Shown one piece after another: positions 48,270-55,899 of a stretch of 64,000 nt of DNA. The notes under the pieces are model-generated. The model was not told the origin of the DNA and searched no databases. It saw only the letters and a list, made by a program, of their open reading frames with translations. The translations under genes were made by a program, and so were the position numbers. This DNA is from an uncultured Flavobacteriales bacterium (GTDB lineage Bacteria; Bacteroidota; Bacteroidia; Flavobacteriales; UBA1820), in the NCBI GenBank assembly GCA_902478645.1, contig CABSLV010000003.1, positions 27,318 through 91,317 of the forward strand, written 5' to 3'. Position 1 is the stretch's first letter; every line of letters starts with the position of its first letter.

Positions 48270-49799
48270 TTACAACGGGTTCTGATCCTCTTCGGTGATT
48301 TCAGGATTCAACTCGATCTCACCACTGCGCGGGATACGGAAAGTGAAGTCCTTACCGGCTTCCTTCACGATCTGGTTGCGGTGGTTCATCGGAACACCAT
48401 AGTCAGCGAACGGATTGTCCTTGCGGTTGACCCCCTTGTTGATACGCTTGTTGTCGAAGAACTCCAGACCTTCACCCCACATCTCAACGCGTTTGTTGAG
48501 GCGGATTTCCTCGAGCAATTCATCGCCCGTTGCGACAGACTTGGTATAAGCCTGGTCACGCGTAGACATGATATCGTACAAGGTCTGCTGTGCAGCTGCA
48601 TAATCCGGGTTTTCTCCCGAAGCCTCTGCTTCGGCCTTGATGAAGTATGCCTCGGCCGCCCGCATGTACACCTCGTCCTGATCCCAAGAATCGCAGTCAA
48701 ACTTCCAGTTCAAGCTGTAGTACAGCGTTCCGCTGTACTGGATACTGCTATACAAAGCACCGCGCCAGTCCGTCTTCGGGATCTGAACCCACAAACGATT
48801 GTCCATCAGCTTGGTACCTCCTACGTAAACCGAGCCATAAGCCATCGAACTGGGGATGGCCGGAGCCATGTGCGAAGCAAAGTTCCTGTTCTGAAGCGTC
48901 GTATTCTGACTCCACTTGTAGCCCCAGATGGTCTCCACACCATCAATCTGCTGGAAAGCGTTGGTCGTCTCGCCGGCATCATAGTCGGTGTAAGCATCGT
49001 CGAAGGTCATCAGACCGAAGGCATCCACTACTTTACCGGCAGCTTCTGCAGCCAATTCGTAGTCGCCAGTGGTCAATGCAGCGCGTGCCTGGATCATGTA
49101 AGCCACATAGATGGACACCTCCGTCTTCGAGCTCGGATTTACACCCGAAGAAGTGAACAGTGCGATAGCATCGGAGCAGTCCTGGAAGATACGATTCCAT
49201 ACCTGCTTGGCCGTACCACGACCTTTGCGAGCCTCGTCGGGGATAGTGTACACCGGGACACCGGACTTGGAGCTGCCACCGAACAGGTAAGCATCCTGGA
49301 ATACCGTGATCAAGTGGTAATAACCCAATGCTCGCAGGGTGAGTGCCTGAGCCTTGATGTTGTCGGAAACAGCTTTCTCGCTCTCGGTCAATTCCTCAGG
49401 ATCGATGTAGCTGATCACCTGGTTGGCCTTGTAAATAAGCTTGTAAAAACTCCCCCAATATGTGGACGGACGCTCATCGTCCTGACCGCGGTAGTTCGCC
49501 ATGTTGTAATCGGAAACGAACCATCCGGAGCCGTTACCACCCAACACCATGTCGTTGCCGAGCATGTCCATGCGGATACCCAACACCTTGTAGCTCACAC
49601 CATCCTCAAGATTTGCATTACCCATCGTATGCATGTAAGCGATGGCGCCGTTGAGCATCGTGGAAGTCAGTTTGTTCTGATCCACCTTCTCGAAGTCCTC
49701 CGGAGTAAGGTTACCCGAGGAATTCGTATCCAGCAGATTGGAGCAGGATACACCTGTCAGTGCTACTGCAAACAGCAATATATACTTTTTCATTTTCAT
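48270..49799 (-). CDS. SusD/RagB family nutrient-binding lipoprotein
   Basis: The 509-residue protein has a lipoprotein signal (VALTGVSCSN, Cys about 19) and the SusD fold: TPR-like helices (NIKAQALTLRALGYYHLITV; SKTEVSIYVAYMIQARAAL) and a C-terminal part with EVYMRAAEAYFIKAEAEA and RLNKRVEMWGEGLEFFDNKR. It is the surface lid of the SusC transporter. It starts 15 bases after susC. No glycosidase, peptidase or regulator accompanies the pair, so the ligand is unknown. Confidence 0.93.
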   Translation of the reverse strand: MKMKKYILLFAVALTGVSCSNLLDTNSSGNLTPEDFEKVDQNKLTSTMLNGAIAYMHTMGNANLEDGVSYKVLGIRMDMLGNDMVLGGNGSGWFVSDYNMANYRGQDDERPSTYWGSFYKLIYKANQVISYIDPEELTESEKAVSDNIKAQALTLRALGYYHLITVFQDAYLFGGSSKSGVPVYTIPDEARKGRGTAKQVWNRIFQDCSDAIALFTSSGVNPSSKTEVSIYVAYMIQARAALTTGDYELAAEAAGKVVDAFGLMTFDDAYTDYDAGETTNAFQQIDGVETIWGYKWSQNTTLQNRNFASHMAPAIPSSMAYGSVYVGGTKLMDNRLWVQIPKTDWRGALYSSIQYSGTLYYSLNWKFDCDSWDQDEVYMRAAEAYFIKAEAEASGENPDYAAAQQTLYDIMSTRDQAYTKSVATGDELLEEIRLNKRVEMWGEGLEFFDNKRINKGVNRKDNPFADYGVPMNHRNQIVKEAGKDFTFRIPRSGEIELNPEITEEDQNPL

Positions 49800-49814
49800 T
49801 TCTATTTTAGAGGG

Positions 49815-52800
49815 TTAGAAATTGATATTGGCACCGAAGGAGAACGTACGCATCTGGTTGTACGCGATGTAAACCACACCACCCGTTACACCCATACGAG
49901 GATCGAGCCCCTTGCGAGCCGAGGTGAGCCACAGGTTTTCACCGCTGGCAAATACACGCACGGAAGAAAGCCCCATCTTCTTGGTAAGTCCCACAGGCAA
50001 CGTGTAACCCAAGGTAACATTCTTCAAGCAGAAGTACGATGCATCGACGAGCTCGTATTCAGCACGGTCTCCATAGCTACTACCGGCCAAGGAGAACATC
50101 GGGAACTCAGCATCCTTGTTATCCGGCGTCCAGGTATTGTCCAACAGATCGGCGCCCAGGTTACGTGCAGGAACGGAACCCTGCCAGTGGAGGTTGCCCC
50201 AATCGGCATCGTAGACCTTACCACCTATCTGGAAAGTCGTGTTGACCGTCAGGTCGAAACCAGCATAGCGGAGCGTCGTATTGAAACCACCCATCAGATC
50301 AGGAATAGCACTTCCCTGCAGGTATCTGGTCTGTTCGTCGGGATTGTCCGTTTTCTCACGGCCAATCACATTGCCCTGGTCGTCCACAACATCCATCCAA
50401 TAAAGTTGCTTACCGGTCTCGGGATCTACACCAGCTCCTTCTCCCCAGTAGAATTGATACTGGTCCTTGCCGATCATCCAAAGATAACTACCTCTGACAA
50501 GTCCTTTTCCATCGGCAGCGGTCATCAGATAGTCGGGCAGCGCGAGGATCTTCTGCTTATACGTAGAAGCCGTCAGACCCACCGTCCAGAAAATATCCGG
50601 ATTCTGGAAGATATCGTAGTTCAATTCGATTTCCAGACCCTGGTTGGCCAGTTTACCGTCATTGACCATCTTGGTGGAAATACCGGTGGACAGCGGCTGA
50701 TCGGCCTCGAAGAGCAGGTCGCGCGTTACACGACGATATACGTCGATGCTACCGTAGAAACGATTCCAGAAACGGAAGTCCACACCGAGGTCCATATTGA
50801 AGTTCGTTTCCCAGGTCAGATCGGGAACACCCCACCATACCTGCGACAGGGTGAACTGACCGTCGGATTCTCCCAGCGACCACAGGTCGGTGTAGGGATA
50901 GCTGGTAGCATTTACCGCCTGGTTACCGGTGGTACCGATCGAGAAACGCAGCTTGAGTTCATCCATCCAATCGACATTGTCACGGATAAAGTTTTCCTCG
51001 GCAATACGCCAGCTGGCACCTGCCGACCAGAACGTACCCCACTTGTCGTAGCGGAAGGTGGACGTTCCGTCCATACGAGCCGAAGCCGTCAGATAATACT
51101 TCTCATTCCAGTTGTAGTTCACGCGAGCAAAGTACGACTCCATGGCCGAAGCTCCGGTATATCCCGAAGGAAGACCACCCGTTTCGATAAAGTTGCTCAG
51201 ATCGACCAAACCGGGAATGAACATGTTGAGCATGTAAGCATCCGACATATCTACTTTGCTGTAGTAGAACTCGTGACCTACCAAGGCATCCAGGTGATGC
51301 TTGCCGTAGTTGTGCGCCCAGTTGATGGTCTGGTTGGCATTGAGGGTCAAGGCCGTCTGGCGAGCCTGGTACAAGGCACCCCCTACCGAAACCGCACCGC
51401 CTTCCTCACTGTTCTGGAAGGTCTTGGCATTCTGATAGACCGTCTCTACACTCATGGTAGCGCGTGCCGTAAAGTCCTTGAGGAACTTCGCCTCGGCGTA
51501 GGCCGATCCGGCAAAGTTGTCCAATACCGTGCGGTACAAGTCCTTCTCCACATAGGTCAGCGGGTTCCATCCGCCGATCAGCGGGTTGGGGCCTTGGTAG
51601 ATCGGCGACTCGGATACCGTACCGGCCTGGCGGTTACCCATATCGAGTAAACGGTTACCGTTCTCATCGTACATGTAGCTACCGTCTGCATTACGCGCAT
51701 AGATAGGATAGATACTCGGGATGACCTTGGCGAAAAGGAACAGGTTCAGCGTATTCATCTCTCCACCCGAATAGTTGGTCGGATTATCCGAGATACGACG
51801 GGTGAACGACATGTTACCTCCCACATTCAACCAGTTGTTGACCTGTGCATCGACATTCAAACGCGAAGAAAAACGTTCGAACTTGGAACCTGCCGCATAC
51901 GAAGGATCGGACAGGTAACCCAGGGACAGATAGTAGCTCGTATTTTCACCGCCACCGGTTACCGAAGCGGTGTATTCCTGACGGAAAGCGCGGTTGCCCA
52001 GCAACTCCTTGTACCAGTCTTCCTGGTAGAGCAACTGTGCTCCCTCGACGATCTTGCCGGTAGCCGGATCGATCAGCGTGCTGGCTCCGTCAGGCAACTT
52101 GAACGCCGAATAACCCAAACCAATACCAAATTGGCTGCTAATCAAGTTTTCAGCTGCATAAGCTTTAGCAGACTGCCAATCCAATCCAAAATTATTGTAG
52201 AAAAATCCGGCATAGGCCGTCCACGTCATCCGGTAGTAGTCGCCCGGATCGGAGATCCAATTGTGATGGCCGACAGCATCTTCGTTCCAACCCATGCGGA
52301 TATTGAGCGACACGTTAGCCGGCTGGTTTTTCGAACCGCGCTTGGTCGTGATCGAGATGATACCGTTGGCTGCACGCGAACCGTACAGAGAAGTCGAAGC
52401 TGCATCCTTGAGTACCGTTACCGTGGCGATATCGGCCGGGTTGAGGGTCGAAAGCGTCGAAGGATACGGCACACCGTCCACCAGGATCAGAGCGCTGTTG
52501 CTGGCATTCATCGAGCCGATACCACGGATGCGGATCACGGCATCGGAACCCGGCTGACCCGACGAACTAGTCACCTGGATACCCGGCACCTGACCTTCCA
52601 GAGCACGGGTAACGGTCGATACCTGACGATCCTGGATGTCACCGGCCTCCACCGTGGTGATCGAACCGGTCAAATCTTTCTTTCTGGCCGTACCGTAAGC
52701 CACCACTACCACATCATCCAACATGGCGGCATCCGGATCCATCGTGATGGTGAGATCTCTCTGATCTCCCAAAACAACCGACACCGGCTGGAAACCGACG

Positions 52801-53030
52801 AAGGAGAACTCCAGCGTCTGGCCCTTTTCTGCCGAAATGGAGAAATTACCGTCGAAATCCGCAGAAGTACCCCTGCTCGTTCCGGCGATCTTAATGCTCA
52901 CCCCAGGCATCGTCTGTCCATCTTCCGAGGAGACAACCACACCGGAGTAGGTTCTCACCTGTGCTTGGGTGAAAACAACCGCGAACAACACCAACGCAAC
53001 CGTTAGTACTTGTCTGATTTTTCCTTTCAT
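49815..53030 (-). CDS. SusC/RagA family TonB-linked outer membrane transporter
   Basis: The 1071-residue receptor has a signal peptide (cut after TQAQ, about residue 24), a carboxypeptidase-like domain (TYSGVVVSSEDGQTMPGVSI), the TonB-box and plug region (LDDVVVVAYGTARKKDLTGS; ALEGQVPGIQVTSSSGQPGS; DAASTSLYGSRAANGIISIT) and a 22-strand barrel to the terminal FGANINF. It imports glycans or peptides delivered by its SusD partner, powered by TonB. An orphan SusCD unit with its own promoter and terminator. Confidence 0.95.
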   Translation of the reverse strand: MKGKIRQVLTVALVLFAVVFTQAQVRTYSGVVVSSEDGQTMPGVSIKIAGTSRGTSADFDGNFSISAEKGQTLEFSFVGFQPVSVVLGDQRDLTITMDPDAAMLDDVVVVAYGTARKKDLTGSITTVEAGDIQDRQVSTVTRALEGQVPGIQVTSSSGQPGSDAVIRIRGIGSMNASNSALILVDGVPYPSTLSTLNPADIATVTVLKDAASTSLYGSRAANGIISITTKRGSKNQPANVSLNIRMGWNEDAVGHHNWISDPGDYYRMTWTAYAGFFYNNFGLDWQSAKAYAAENLISSQFGIGLGYSAFKLPDGASTLIDPATGKIVEGAQLLYQEDWYKELLGNRAFRQEYTASVTGGGENTSYYLSLGYLSDPSYAAGSKFERFSSRLNVDAQVNNWLNVGGNMSFTRRISDNPTNYSGGEMNTLNLFLFAKVIPSIYPIYARNADGSYMYDENGNRLLDMGNRQAGTVSESPIYQGPNPLIGGWNPLTYVEKDLYRTVLDNFAGSAYAEAKFLKDFTARATMSVETVYQNAKTFQNSEEGGAVSVGGALYQARQTALTLNANQTINWAHNYGKHHLDALVGHEFYYSKVDMSDAYMLNMFIPGLVDLSNFIETGGLPSGYTGASAMESYFARVNYNWNEKYYLTASARMDGTSTFRYDKWGTFWSAGASWRIAEENFIRDNVDWMDELKLRFSIGTTGNQAVNATSYPYTDLWSLGESDGQFTLSQVWWGVPDLTWETNFNMDLGVDFRFWNRFYGSIDVYRRVTRDLLFEADQPLSTGISTKMVNDGKLANQGLEIELNYDIFQNPDIFWTVGLTASTYKQKILALPDYLMTAADGKGLVRGSYLWMIGKDQYQFYWGEGAGVDPETGKQLYWMDVVDDQGNVIGREKTDNPDEQTRYLQGSAIPDLMGGFNTTLRYAGFDLTVNTTFQIGGKVYDADWGNLHWQGSVPARNLGADLLDNTWTPDNKDAEFPMFSLAGSSYGDRAEYELVDASYFCLKNVTLGYTLPVGLTKKMGLSSVRVFASGENLWLTSARKGLDPRMGVTGGVVYIAYNQMRTFSFGANINF

Positions 53031-53063
53031 TTCTTCTGTTTATTGATTATTATTGTTCGGGCG

Positions 53064-53071
53064 CAAAATTA
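53064..53071 (-). promoter_or_regulatory. -7 element of susC
   Basis: TAATTTTG on the minus strand, 34 bases before the susC ATG. The -33 region is weak (GTTTAACG). Confidence 0.5.
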
Positions 53072-53434
53072 CTAAAATTTCGTTAAACGGCATCGCAATA
53101 CTAAAAAAGAGAGCCGCCACAGCGCAAATACAGGCTCTTTCCCGGACAAATTTTAACATCACTTCGTGCTTTTTCAGCAAAAACCCATCCTTTTTTTGCC
53201 ATCTCATCAATTTCATCAGCCTCTCACACGCTCTTTATTTACGTTTTATCAATTCTCTCCTCCTCGATGTTTTTTAACACGTACAAACATTTTCCTCTCC
53301 ACCCCATGCCAAAGATCTCCCCAATACATATAAATAAGGTGTATTCCTTCTTTTCCGCACTCCTCCTCTCTATCCTTAAAAAAAAGAGAGGCACACAAAA
53401 AAACAGACAAAAATCAAAAAAACACCCAAACCTA
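53072..53434. other. AT-rich non-coding gap between susC and tRNA-Glu
   Basis: No credible gene is seen in these roughly 360 bases. They are poor in G and rich in short T and A runs, unlike the coding DNA around them, and include the upstream regions of two divergent promoters. Confidence 0.5.
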
Positions 53435-53465
53435 TTTGCTCGTTTGAAAAATTGTCATACCTTTG
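53435..53465 (+). promoter_or_regulatory. Promoter of the tRNA-Glu pair
   Basis: TTTG (53435-53438), 19 bases, TACCTTTG (53458-53465), an exact consensus match. It probably drives both tRNA-Glu genes and perhaps rpsT. Confidence 0.75.
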
Positions 53466-53503
53466 CACTCGCTGTTGGACACGAGTATGTGCCGACAACT
53501 CGC

Positions 53504-53578
53504 GGCCCGTTCGTCTAGAGGCTAGGACGTCAGATTTTCATTCTGGTAACAGGGGTTCGATTCCCCTACGGGCTACCA
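53504..53578 (+). tRNA. tRNA-Glu (TTC)
   Basis: Acceptor GGCCCGT pairs ACGGGCT (first pair G-U); anticodon stem TCAGA/TCTGG with loop TTTTCAT gives anticodon TTC; T-arm AGGGGTTCGATTCCCCT. CCA is encoded. Confidence 0.96.
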
Positions 53579-53608
53579 ACACCGACCGAGAGGTCAGTTT
53601 CATTCCCC

Positions 53609-53683
53609 GGCCTGTTCGTCTAGGGGTTAGGACGCAAGATTCTCATTCTTGAAACAGGGGTTCGATTCCCCTACGGGCTACCA
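53609..53683 (+). tRNA. tRNA-Glu (CTC)
   Basis: Anticodon stem CAAGA/TCTTG with loop TTCTCAT gives anticodon CTC. The T-arm and 3' end, including encoded CCA, are identical to the preceding tRNA-Glu, while the acceptor 5' strand has T for C (GGCCTGT), making a G-U pair with the unchanged 3' strand. Confidence 0.95.
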
Positions 53684-53789
53684 AGCCTTCCGGAATATAG
53701 CCTCGCGGCCTGACCGTTTCGGAAAACGGCGGAACAAAACAGACAAAGTCCCTTTCCGTAGGGGCGAAACGAAAACAGTATTTGTAAAC

Positions 53790-54044
53790 ATGGCAAACCA
53801 CAAATCGTCCATCAAGCGCATCCGTTCCAACGAAAAGAAACGTCTGCGCAATCGTTACTACCACAAAACGACCCGCAATGCGATCAAAAAACTGCGTCTG
53901 ACCTCGGACAAGGCAGAAGCTACCGCATTGTTCCCCAAGGTGGTTTCGATGATAGACAAGTTGGCCAAAAAGGATGTCATCCACAAGAACAAAGCGGCCA
54001 ACCTCAAGAGCAAGCTCAGCAAACACGTCGCTTCGCTGGCCTAA
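53790..54044 (+). CDS. rpsT: 30S ribosomal protein S20
   Basis: The 84-residue basic protein opens MANHKSSIKRIRSNEKKRLR and is made of long helices ending NLKSKLSKHVASLA, the S20 pattern; S20 binds 16S rRNA in the 30S body. The ATG at 53790 is chosen because the open frame upstream overlaps tRNA-Glu. It probably shares the tRNA-Glu promoter. A terminator follows. Confidence 0.95.
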   Translation: MANHKSSIKRIRSNEKKRLRNRYYHKTTRNAIKKLRLTSDKAEATALFPKVVSMIDKLAKKDVIHKNKAANLKSKLSKHVASLA

Positions 54045-54097
54045 TCGCTCTGCCTGCTTCGGGATAACGAAGCGGTATTTCTCGATCGACACACATC

Positions 54098-54136
54098 AAC
54101 TCCACGGTCCTAAAAGACGTGGAGTTAATTGTTTTT
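54098..54136 (+). terminator. Terminator after rpsT
   Basis: AACTCCACG and CGTGGAGTT pair around an 11-base loop, followed by AATTGTTTTT. Confidence 0.8.
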
Positions 54137-54158
54137 CCCCCTGCCAAATCTTTTCCCC

Positions 54159-54680
54159 ATGGACAAAACCCTCGTCGAAGCCATCCGATACGCCGTCTGC
54201 GCCCACCAGGACGTCAACGAAAGTTATGACGGCGCGCCCTACTCGCTGCACCTGGCGATGGCCGCCCACTACGCCGATGTCTTTTCGTATCTGCTGCCTC
54301 CCCAGGAGCGCGACGAAACCCTCGCCGCCGTATGGCTCCACGATGTGATCGAAGACTGCCGACGCTCCTACAACGACGTAAAGGCGGTTTTCGGGGAGAA
54401 AATCGCCGAACTGGTCTTTGCCGTGACCAATAACCGGGGACGCACGCGCCACGAACGCGCCAACGACGACTATTACCGGGGGATCGTCGCCACGCCGTAT
54501 GCGACCTTCGTCAAACTATGCGACCGTCTGGCCAACGCCCAATACTCTGCCGCGAGAGGCGATGCGCGGATGGTGGCGGTCTATCGGGCGGAACTCGATG
54601 CTTTTCTGGAAAAACTTTCCGCTGCACGGGAAGCAGACTACGCACCCATGCGGGAAGAACTGAAAAAGATTCTGAAATAA
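54159..54680 (+). CDS. Small HD hydrolase related to alarmone (ppGpp) hydrolases
   Basis: The 173-residue protein is an HD-superfamily single domain with PYSLHLAMAAHYADVF, the WLHDVIEDC motif (HDxxED, about 59-67, as in RelA/SpoT hydrolase and MESH1), ELVFAVTNNRGRTRHERAND and FVKLCDRLANAQYSA. The HD/ED metal ligands and the final Asp of CDRLAN are present, so hydrolase activity is plausible. There is no synthetase, TGS or ACT domain. ppGpp as substrate is inferred. The ATG at 54159 follows the rpsT terminator. Confidence 0.8.
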   Translation: MDKTLVEAIRYAVCAHQDVNESYDGAPYSLHLAMAAHYADVFSYLLPPQERDETLAAVWLHDVIEDCRRSYNDVKAVFGEKIAELVFAVTNNRGRTRHERANDDYYRGIVATPYATFVKLCDRLANAQYSAARGDARMVAVYRAELDAFLEKLSAAREADYAPMREELKKILK

Positions 54681-54704
54681 TCCCGCACCCTTGGAAAAAA
54701 GGGT

Positions 54705-54756
54705 GCGTGCAAGCAAAAGCGGCGGGGCAAAGCCCCCGCCGCTTTTGCTTGCACGC
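54705..54756. terminator. 23-bp perfect inverted repeat at a convergent junction
   Basis: Arms 54705-54727 and 54734-54756 match perfectly over 23 bases around a CAAAGC loop. A second hairpin (CGCACCC at 54684-54690 with GGGTGCG at 54701-54707) overlaps its first three bases, so the two cannot form together. It lies between the HD hydrolase (plus) and the YncE-like gene (minus). Confidence 0.75.
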
Positions 54757-54774
54757 CTTCCTGAAAGGCACCCC

Positions 54775-55899
54775 CTACTCTTCTCCCGACTTGAAACAAA
54801 ACGCCCCGGGAATAATATCGACCTTGAACTCATCGATCAGTTCTCCCTGCGGCGTATAGCGGAAAACCGTCCCGCGCTGGGAATAATCGATCGCATCGCT
54901 CACGTACAACTCGTCGGTATAGGGATTGACCCCCAAGGCATAGAACAAACGGGAATCCTCCGCAATGAGCGGCTGGGCCGGCAAGGCGGTATCCTCCACG
55001 CCCATGCTGTAAATCCCGCTGTTGGGCACCGTACCGCTGGCCCAACTGCCGTTGATGTAGTAAAGCCTGTCGCCCTGTGCATTGATGCAAAGCTCCGAAG
55101 GAGATGCCTGCAGGTCGGGAAAGCGAAAGATCGCCTCTACCGCAAACTGGCGCGCATCGATACGGATCAGCGTCGCCTGATCCTGCCCATACGGCGAGCC
55201 GGCGTACCCCCCGTCGGAGAGCACCCACAGTTTGCCGTTCTTGTCCAGCGCCATGCTGTTCGGCTGGCGGGTGACGGAAAGCGAATCGACCACCTTGTCC
55301 GTCTCGGTATCGATCTTGTACACCTTGTCGTTGTACGACCAGCTGCACACATAGACATACTGTCCGTAGCGAACCATCTGCTCGGTACCGTTCACCTTGC
55401 CCGGCCCCTTGGTCGTGCCCATGTAAACACGCCCCGTGATCTCGTATGTACGGGGATCGACCACCGCCATCGAAGGGCTGTACAAATCGGATATATAGAT
55501 CTTGTCCTCGGAAATCACCTGAATGTAGCGCGGAGAAGTAAGCCCCGAGATGGCCCCGAGATACTTGAACGTATTGAGATCGATCACATAGACCTTGCCG
55601 GAATTGTTCACCACCACGAACCCTTTCCCGTCCACGATAGCCATCGACTGGCACACATCGCCCAAGGGAAAGTTGTTGGCATTGTAAAACACCTGGTTGT
55701 AAACCGTCTTGGAGGCGGGATCGTAGTACGAGAGGGAGGCGTTTCCGTACATGAAGTTGCCTTCATTGCATACGAATACCCCCTCCCCGGGACAGTCGTA
55801 CTGCCGCCCGCCGGTGATCAGGTCGTTTGCGCAGGAGCAAAGCCCCACTACGCAAAGCAAAAGCAGCATTCTGCCCCACATTCCTTTCATCGTCATCAT
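54775..55899 (-). CDS. YncE/DUF5074-like beta-propeller lipoprotein (BtuG-like)
   Basis: The 374-residue protein has a lipoprotein signal (VVGLCSCAND, Cys about 23) and repeated propeller blades (GKVYVIDLNTFKYLGAISGL; DKIYISDLYSPSMAVVDPRT; DKVYKIDTETDKVVDSLSVT). It matches the size and fold of BtuG, the surface lipoprotein that binds cobalamin with very high affinity above BtuB. The ATG overlaps the BtuB-type stop by four bases (ATGA), so the two are translationally coupled. It is the last gene of the riboswitch locus. Confidence 0.82.
   Translation of the reverse strand: MMTMKGMWGRMLLLLCVVGLCSCANDLITGGRQYDCPGEGVFVCNEGNFMYGNASLSYYDPASKTVYNQVFYNANNFPLGDVCQSMAIVDGKGFVVVNNSGKVYVIDLNTFKYLGAISGLTSPRYIQVISEDKIYISDLYSPSMAVVDPRTYEITGRVYMGTTKGPGKVNGTEQMVRYGQYVYVCSWSYNDKVYKIDTETDKVVDSLSVTRQPNSMALDKNGKLWVLSDGGYAGSPYGQDQATLIRIDARQFAVEAIFRFPDLQASPSELCINAQGDRLYYINGSWASGTVPNSGIYSMGVEDTALPAQPLIAEDSRLFYALGVNPYTDELYVSDAIDYSQRGTVFRYTPQGELIDEFKVDIIPGAFCFKSGEE

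Noticed and set aside
48381..51650. Long plus-strand frame opposite susD and susC
   Set aside because: Antisense shadow across two clear genes.
48270..53030. Full polysaccharide utilisation locus
   Set aside because: Only SusC and SusD are present; no enzyme or regulator.
53053..53518. Short plus frames in the AT-rich gap before tRNA-Glu
   Set aside because: Low-complexity composition, overlap with promoters and a tRNA, no similarity.
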